DNA from: Aplidium turbinatum
Lineage: Eukaryota > Chordata > Ascidiacea > Aplousobranchia > Polyclinidae
Length of the DNA stretch: 64,000 nucleotides
Assembly (NCBI GenBank): GCA_918807975.1
Contig: OU964918.1
Coordinates: 43,508,477-43,572,476 of the forward strand
Reading direction: 5' to 3'
Below the pieces are notes generated by a model, which did no database searches, had not been told where the DNA came from, and saw nothing but the letters and a program-made list of their open reading frames with translations. Shown piece by piece: positions 61,001 through 64,000 of this stretch. Each line of letters opens with the position of its first letter. Positions within the stretch are counted from its first letter, which is position 1. The translations under genes were made by a program, and so were the position numbers.

Positions 61001-64000
61001 GTGCTGGTAAATCTAAGCTGGGACACCTGGGCTGAACCATCAAAGCGAAGAAACATTCTTGTTGTATAGCTGTATTGCATTGTAACCCAAAGGTAGTCGG
61101 CCACCCAGGAAGCGTATTTGTATTTTCCCTCTCTTTGTTATTCATTCTTATTGTTGACATACTGTGCATCTTAGCGTAATTTACCAGTAACGTGTATGAC
61201 GTTTGCTTCGATGAATCAAATAGCTGCTTTTGTTTGTAGAATGAAAAGAATCAACACAAGTTCAAAGTGGCCAGTTACACTTCTCCTACTTTCTGTGACC
61301 ACTGCGGCTCACTGCTCTACGGGTTGATGAAACAAGGCATGAAGTGCACTTGTAAGTGGCGTCTTTAATTTTTGCTAGTTCTGCCGTACCCATGATAGTC
61401 AAATGTGCTAACGATTTTATTCTTGTAAAATTCAAACAGCATGTTAACCTATTGAAACAGCGGTTTTGTTACTCTGTATTGAAGTAAATGATCGACAGCC
61501 TGCTGTGCGACCAACCGTGCAATGTGGCCGAATGGGTGGAATGATGTCCGAAGACGTTCTGGTCAACTAGTTTTACGACGCTACCCGTACGTTATCCTCC
61601 CTGAAGCAGGGATTGGTCGGCTCCTGTCACTTTCTTTCAACCAATATGGCACACGTGCTTCTTACTGGGTGTTTCTTTGTGATCAGCCGTCATTTTTTAT
61701 TAAATTATTATTTTAACTGAAATAGCGACCTATACGCGGGTATGTTAGTGGTGCTTCAATTTAACCTTTAATTAATGTTACCTTACTCGTCATACACCTG
61801 CAGGTTGTAACTTGAACTTCCACAAAAAATGCATTCCAAACGTTCCATTGCTGTGCGGCCGCGATCACACTGAAAAACGAGGGAGGATTCACATCTCTGT
61901 GGAAGTATCTGGGGGGAAAATGACAGTTGTTGGTAACATATGATTTTTAGAATTAGAGTTGGTTGTGCTGTGTATTGAGTTTCCCAGCTGTAGAAAGGAC
62001 GAATTTTGCTTAGGTTAACTTCGCAACAAAACGACTGTCTCCAAGGCTGCGTATGATTATTTTATTTAGAAGTTTCAAATCAAATCAAGTCCTTTAAATA
62101 AAAACTAGCTTTGTTCATGCGTTGTTGCGAAATAACAATTACCGGATTTTTAAAAAGGCCCGCTGTTTGTTTTTCTGATTGTTACATTGGTTTGGTGAAT
62201 TGAATCTACTTTTCATTCAACCTTGCACGCAAAACCAATCGAATGTATATAGTGGCTTTGAAACGAACGCAATTGTGCGAAAAGCACCATTACCTGACAA
62301 ATTACTGCTTTGTGGATATTAATCTCAGCGTGTCTCCGTCATGATGTAGCACAATATCAATCAAGCCTTTGACTATCTCATGCCGCATGACTCGCTTTCT
62401 ATGGTTTTCCCCAGAGCATGTGTAGCTGGCGAATGTCCAGCACCAGGTAGATGTGTTTCGGCTATTGATTACTGTGTAAATGTACTGTACATTCGCTACC
62501 AACCGAAAGAGTAAAACAAAACAGCACGTGTCAAGCTCTAACATCTTGATACGTCCCGGTGATGATGGTAATAAGCAAGATTGATTTAGTCTTAGAATCT
62601 TTTTTGAAGCAACTATTTTTCAATACGCAGCGTTCTATGCGTAGTCTGAATTCATTACGAATATGTTTGTTCCATCATATTGGTCCACCATCGCTTTTTG
62701 GGCAAATGCAGTTTGTTCCTTCCAACGTTATATTGATAGCACTTTAGTAAAGTTTCAACATCTTTTGCGTGACGTTTTATCTACATTAAATAACTGCATA
62801 TTTTAGGGCAGGTTAACTTTGATTTTCAAACTGTGTTGAGGTTGAAAAATCTTGTTTGATTTATTCGGTTATTTCCATCCTCTTGGCTTTGACGTGTGGC
62901 TGCCACCAAAGCGCAATGTATTTTAGTTGCTGGGTTTTAAGTTATTTTTTTTTATGTGAGTTGCCTTCTCAAATTACAACAACTTGCACGTCATTTTGCC
63001 AATAAGGATCAGTTCTTGTGTTTTTTACTTCAATTTATATTTTTTGCGCCAGTTCTGTTGTTCGATATAATCAGCTGAGGGAAAACCGTCAGTTTCTTCC
63101 TAATTTCCCCAGAGGTCAAAGATAATTGCCTCAATTATTTCGACGCACTCCTAAATTATCTTTTTTCACGTTTGACTAATTTGTTGCTTTTGTGTGGTTT
63201 TCAGGCGTGTTTGCACTGCATCTGCCACTTCAATCCTTTTTTACTGTTTTAGTTAAAACGTACAAAGTTGAGTTTTTTTAATAATTCCTTTTTACCGACG
63301 CCAGGTAAAAATTTTTGTGATTGGGCCAATGTTTAAAATAGCTTAGCTTCGAGCGAGTTAAAGTGCTGAATGAGCCTGCCACAGTTGCAGCGTTGGTTGA
63401 AATTTTTCAACCCTTGGGTAAATGCACTTGTGCTACGCACTTAACTTGATTTCGCGTTTGCCACGATTTTGCAAAATCATGTTTGAAGTAACCTTATAGT
63501 TAGAAAAAGGAGATAAAAATGTGTACCGACTGCCGACGAAAATCTTTCAAAATTTGACAAAATTCGATCAGTGTTAATTGCGTAACTGTGAACTTACTTC
63601 TAATCTCTTACTTCATTGCATCCGCCGTTCCTTTCTAGCTAGCAATATTTTTGGAGTTGTTCTGCGGCCGAGGTTATTAGTTCGCGTATTCCTGCTTCGA
63701 AGCAAAACCAAATAGGAGGAGGATTAAAGGAGTTTTCTGTCGTCGTCTTAGTTGAAAGAACGTGGTTAAAGTCGTCTAGCTAGCGATAATTGTGAAACCA
63801 TTTTCAGGTTCAGCGGAATCGACACTTAGAACTTGTTTTGAAACTCATGTTGTTATATGTTAAACATATGTTTACTTACATTGTATCACACAGTTAATCA
63901 AGGAAAAAATCTTGTGCCAATGGATCCGAACGGCTTGTCGGACCCTTATGTCAAAATCAAATTGATTCCTCATCAAAAAAACGACACCGGCAATTCGAAG
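42944..64000 (+). CDS. PRKC: Conventional protein kinase C, 5' half of the gene (exons 1-6 visible)
   Basis: Coding exons are 42944-43094 (ATG at 42955), 51982-52013, 59729-59811, 61240-61351, 61804-61932 and 63894 to beyond the window. All introns are GT..AG and all phases join. The protein begins [19 protein letters not shown], whose RRGALRQK is the autoinhibitory pseudosubstrate with Ala at the acceptor position. It continues with C1A ([17 protein letters not shown] to [10 protein letters not shown]), C1B ([17 protein letters not shown] to [10 protein letters not shown]), and the start of a C2 domain ([20 protein letters not shown]) with the Ca2+-binding aspartates. C1A-C1B-C2 order identifies a conventional, Ca2+- and diacylglycerol-dependent PKC of the alpha/beta/gamma type; the catalytic domain lies outside. 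It acts at the plasma membrane. The first intron is nearly 9 kb and holds a 3 kb transposon. Confidence 0.96.
43095..46991. other. PKC intron 1, first part
   Basis: AT-rich intron sequence. Nothing else recognised apart from GTTTACATGAC and its near-inverse at about 44390 and 44490, possibly ends of a small decayed element. Confidence 0.5.
46992..47116. mobile_element. 125-bp hAT-type miniature element
   Basis: Ends CAGTGCTTCCCAAC and, in reverse, TAGTACTTCCCAAC. Flanks TGCTAGAA and CGCTAGAA (7 of 8). GTGGGTCGC recurs inside. Confidence 0.8.
47346..50346 (+). mobile_element. 3.0 kb DNA transposon with 455-bp inverted arms, hAT-like ends
   Basis: Arms at 47346-47800 and about 49893-50346 are inverted copies, beginning TAGGGTGATGACTAAA. 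GTGTGCAG is duplicated exactly (47338-47345 and 50347-50354) and fits the hAT target pattern nTnnnnAn. The centre encodes a three-exon DDE transposase. It lies in PKC intron 1. The arms differ by scattered substitutions, so it is not brand new. Confidence 0.85.
48061..49634 (+). CDS. Transposase of the 3 kb element, DDE type with CxxH motif, three exons
   Basis: Exons 48061-48927, 49014-49250 and 49500-49634 join in phase 0 (donors GTGAGC and GTAAGT; the last acceptor, GGAACCAG, is weak), giving about 412 residues. The N-terminus is uncertain. Motifs: [15 protein letters not shown] (first acidic residue), [16 protein letters not shown] (second), [16 protein letters not shown] (the CxxH motif seen in hAT- and Mutator-like DDE enzymes), [11 protein letters not shown], then [18 protein letters not shown] and finally [15 protein letters not shown], likely with the catalytic Glu. 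I recall similar uncharacterised proteins in cnidarians and arthropods; the family name is not certain. hAT affiliation is inferred from ends and duplication. Confidence 0.75.
50505..50921. mobile_element. Miniature inverted-repeat element, 417 bp
   Basis: CATGGCCACCTGAAGATGCG and its inverse at the right end form terminal repeats of about 43 bp, including CGGCCTGATTTGTCACAT. GTTGGTG flanks both sides (50498-50504 and 50922-50928). An internal hairpin, CAGACTGTTA..TAACAGTCTG, lies at about 50693-50721. No coding capacity. Confidence 0.85.
50929..51981. other. PKC intron 1, last part
   Basis: No element or nested gene recognised. Confidence 0.5.
51982..52013 (+). CDS. PRKC: PKC exon 2 (32 bp, C1A)
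   Basis: Completes Trp from exon 1 and reads [10 protein letters not shown], an invariant part of C1A. Acceptor tttatttcag; donor GTAAGA; leaves in phase 1. Confidence 0.93.
52014..52800. other. PKC intron 2, first part
   Basis: Nothing recognised. An 87-residue frame (52268-52531) has no recognisable domain. Confidence 0.45.
52801..53239. mobile_element. hAT-type (Charlie-like) miniature element, 439 bp
   Basis: Ends CAGAGGTCACCAAACT and, in reverse, CAGGGGTCACCAAACT, with GGCCCGC-rich subterminal parts typical of this widespread class. CTCCAATA is duplicated exactly on both sides. Confidence 0.92.
53250..55030 (-). pseudogene. Decayed reverse-strand coding sequence, possibly an orphan transposase
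   Basis: Four reverse-strand open stretches lie in order: 55024-54821, 54703-54404, 54287-53907 and 53655-53434. The first two join in phase through a GTAAAG donor and a tgattttccag acceptor, giving [35 protein letters not shown] and [13 protein letters not shown]. That order (CxxC, His-rich helix, then K-R-Q-L) resembles an uncharacterised DDE transposase family seen in invertebrates. Stops and missing splice sites later suggest decay. It could also be an unrelated nested gene. Low certainty. Confidence 0.3.
55093..55293. mobile_element. Foldback element with telomere-like core and 9-bp duplication
   Basis: TCGGTGAGTC units are tandem at both ends in opposite orientation (three left, two right). 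The centre holds CCCCTAACCCTAA-type sequence. GTCTAAAAT is duplicated exactly at 55084-55092 and 55294-55302. At 201 bp it is similar in size and plan to 13159-13355 but unrelated in terminal sequence. Confidence 0.87.
55558..56510. mobile_element. hAT-type nonautonomous element, 953 bp
   Basis: Ends CAGTGGCGGCTCGTGG and, in reverse, CAGTGGCGGCTCGTCA. TCGATTAT is duplicated exactly on both sides (55550-55557 and 56511-56518). GGGGGGGCTGCA occurs near both ends. No transposase. Confidence 0.92.
56519..58645. other. PKC intron 2, later part
   Basis: Nothing coding. The hairpin AGTCTATAA..TTATAGACT lies at about 57966-57988. Confidence 0.5.
58646..59528. mobile_element. Foldback element with TTTAGGTGC-type subterminal repeats
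   Basis: Inverted arms of about 95 bp: GCAGACAGTTAGGT, CCAAATAGGTGCGCACACT, GGCGTCAGGA and GGCGCCCGGTCATT occur in the same order from each end. Variants of TTAGGTGC repeat within each arm. No target duplication was identified with confidence. No coding capacity. Confidence 0.8.
59729..59811 (+). CDS. PRKC: PKC exon 3 (end of C1A)
   Basis: Acceptor tatttgtag; reads [20 protein letters not shown], completing the first zinc-binding C1 domain; leaves in phase 0 at GTAAGT. Confidence 0.94.
59812..61239. other. PKC intron 3
   Basis: Nothing recognised. Open frames on both strands have no domain. Confidence 0.5.
61240..61351 (+). CDS. PRKC: PKC exon 4 (C1B)
   Basis: Acceptor tttgtttgtag; reads [20 protein letters not shown] and [12 protein letters not shown], the diacylglycerol-binding C1B; leaves in phase 1. 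Confidence 0.95.
61352..61803. other. PKC intron 4
   Basis: Short intron, nothing else seen. Confidence 0.6.
61804..61932 (+). CDS. PRKC: PKC exon 5 (end of C1B, start of C2)
   Basis: Acceptor acacctgcag; reads [18 protein letters not shown] and [17 protein letters not shown]; leaves in phase 1 at GTAACA, a less common donor. Confidence 0.94.
61933..63893. other. PKC intron 5
   Basis: No element or gene recognised. Confidence 0.5.
63894..64000 (+). CDS. PRKC: PKC exon 6 (C2 domain), runs off the window
   Basis: Acceptor atcacacag; reads [20 protein letters not shown] with C2 Ca2+-ligand aspartates (MDP and SDPY). Confidence 0.95.

Overview
The window looks like chromosomal DNA of an invertebrate deuterostome, most likely a tunicate. 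It is AT-rich, introns begin GT and end AG, and the host genes are animal developmental and signalling genes embedded in transposon debris. Two host genes are firmly identified, both on the + strand: a complete four-exon lefty/antivin gene (23567-27921, TGF-beta superfamily, inhibitor of Nodal signalling) and the 5' half of a conventional (Ca2+/diacylglycerol-dependent) protein kinase C gene (first coding exon at 42944; exon 6 runs off the end at 64000). The species call is an inference; the gene identities rest on direct translation across phase-matched splice sites. A third possible host gene, a small membrane protein at 9995-11257, is tentative.

Layout. 1-2769: broken BEL/Pao LTR-retrotransposon fossil with one candidate LTR. 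4346-8643: nested DNA elements (a hAT-like element with an inner relative), directly abutting a 2 kb inverted-repeat element that carries a decayed LINE. 9995-15661: tentative small gene, a SINE, and a cluster of Penelope-like (PLE) fragments with hammerhead-ribozyme motifs, interrupted by a hAT element that itself contains a small foldback element. 16107-22431: SINE, a complete-looking pogo-type DNA transposon (16804-19483) inserted into a PLE tail, then a decayed hAT element. 22432-28030: lefty with upstream regulatory region, TATA box and poly(A) signal. 28031-42940: tandem repeats, a reverse-strand PLE with two hammerhead motifs, small hAT-type elements, a palindromic satellite, a LINE tail and a 130-bp tandem array. 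42944-64000: PKC exons separated by large introns holding a 3 kb transposon with its own three-exon transposase, several small nonautonomous elements and decayed reverse-strand coding sequence.

The most striking themes are: hammerhead-ribozyme motifs in the ends of several PLE copies; three unrelated inverted-repeat element families that share a 9-bp target duplication and tandem motifs, with telomere-like TTAGGG-type sequence inside; a 3 kb transposon with about 455-bp inverted arms and a DDE transposase carrying a CxxH motif; and a cluster of Smad, forkhead and TCF sites upstream of lefty. Intergenic and intronic stretches not listed as elements were read and gave nothing I could support.
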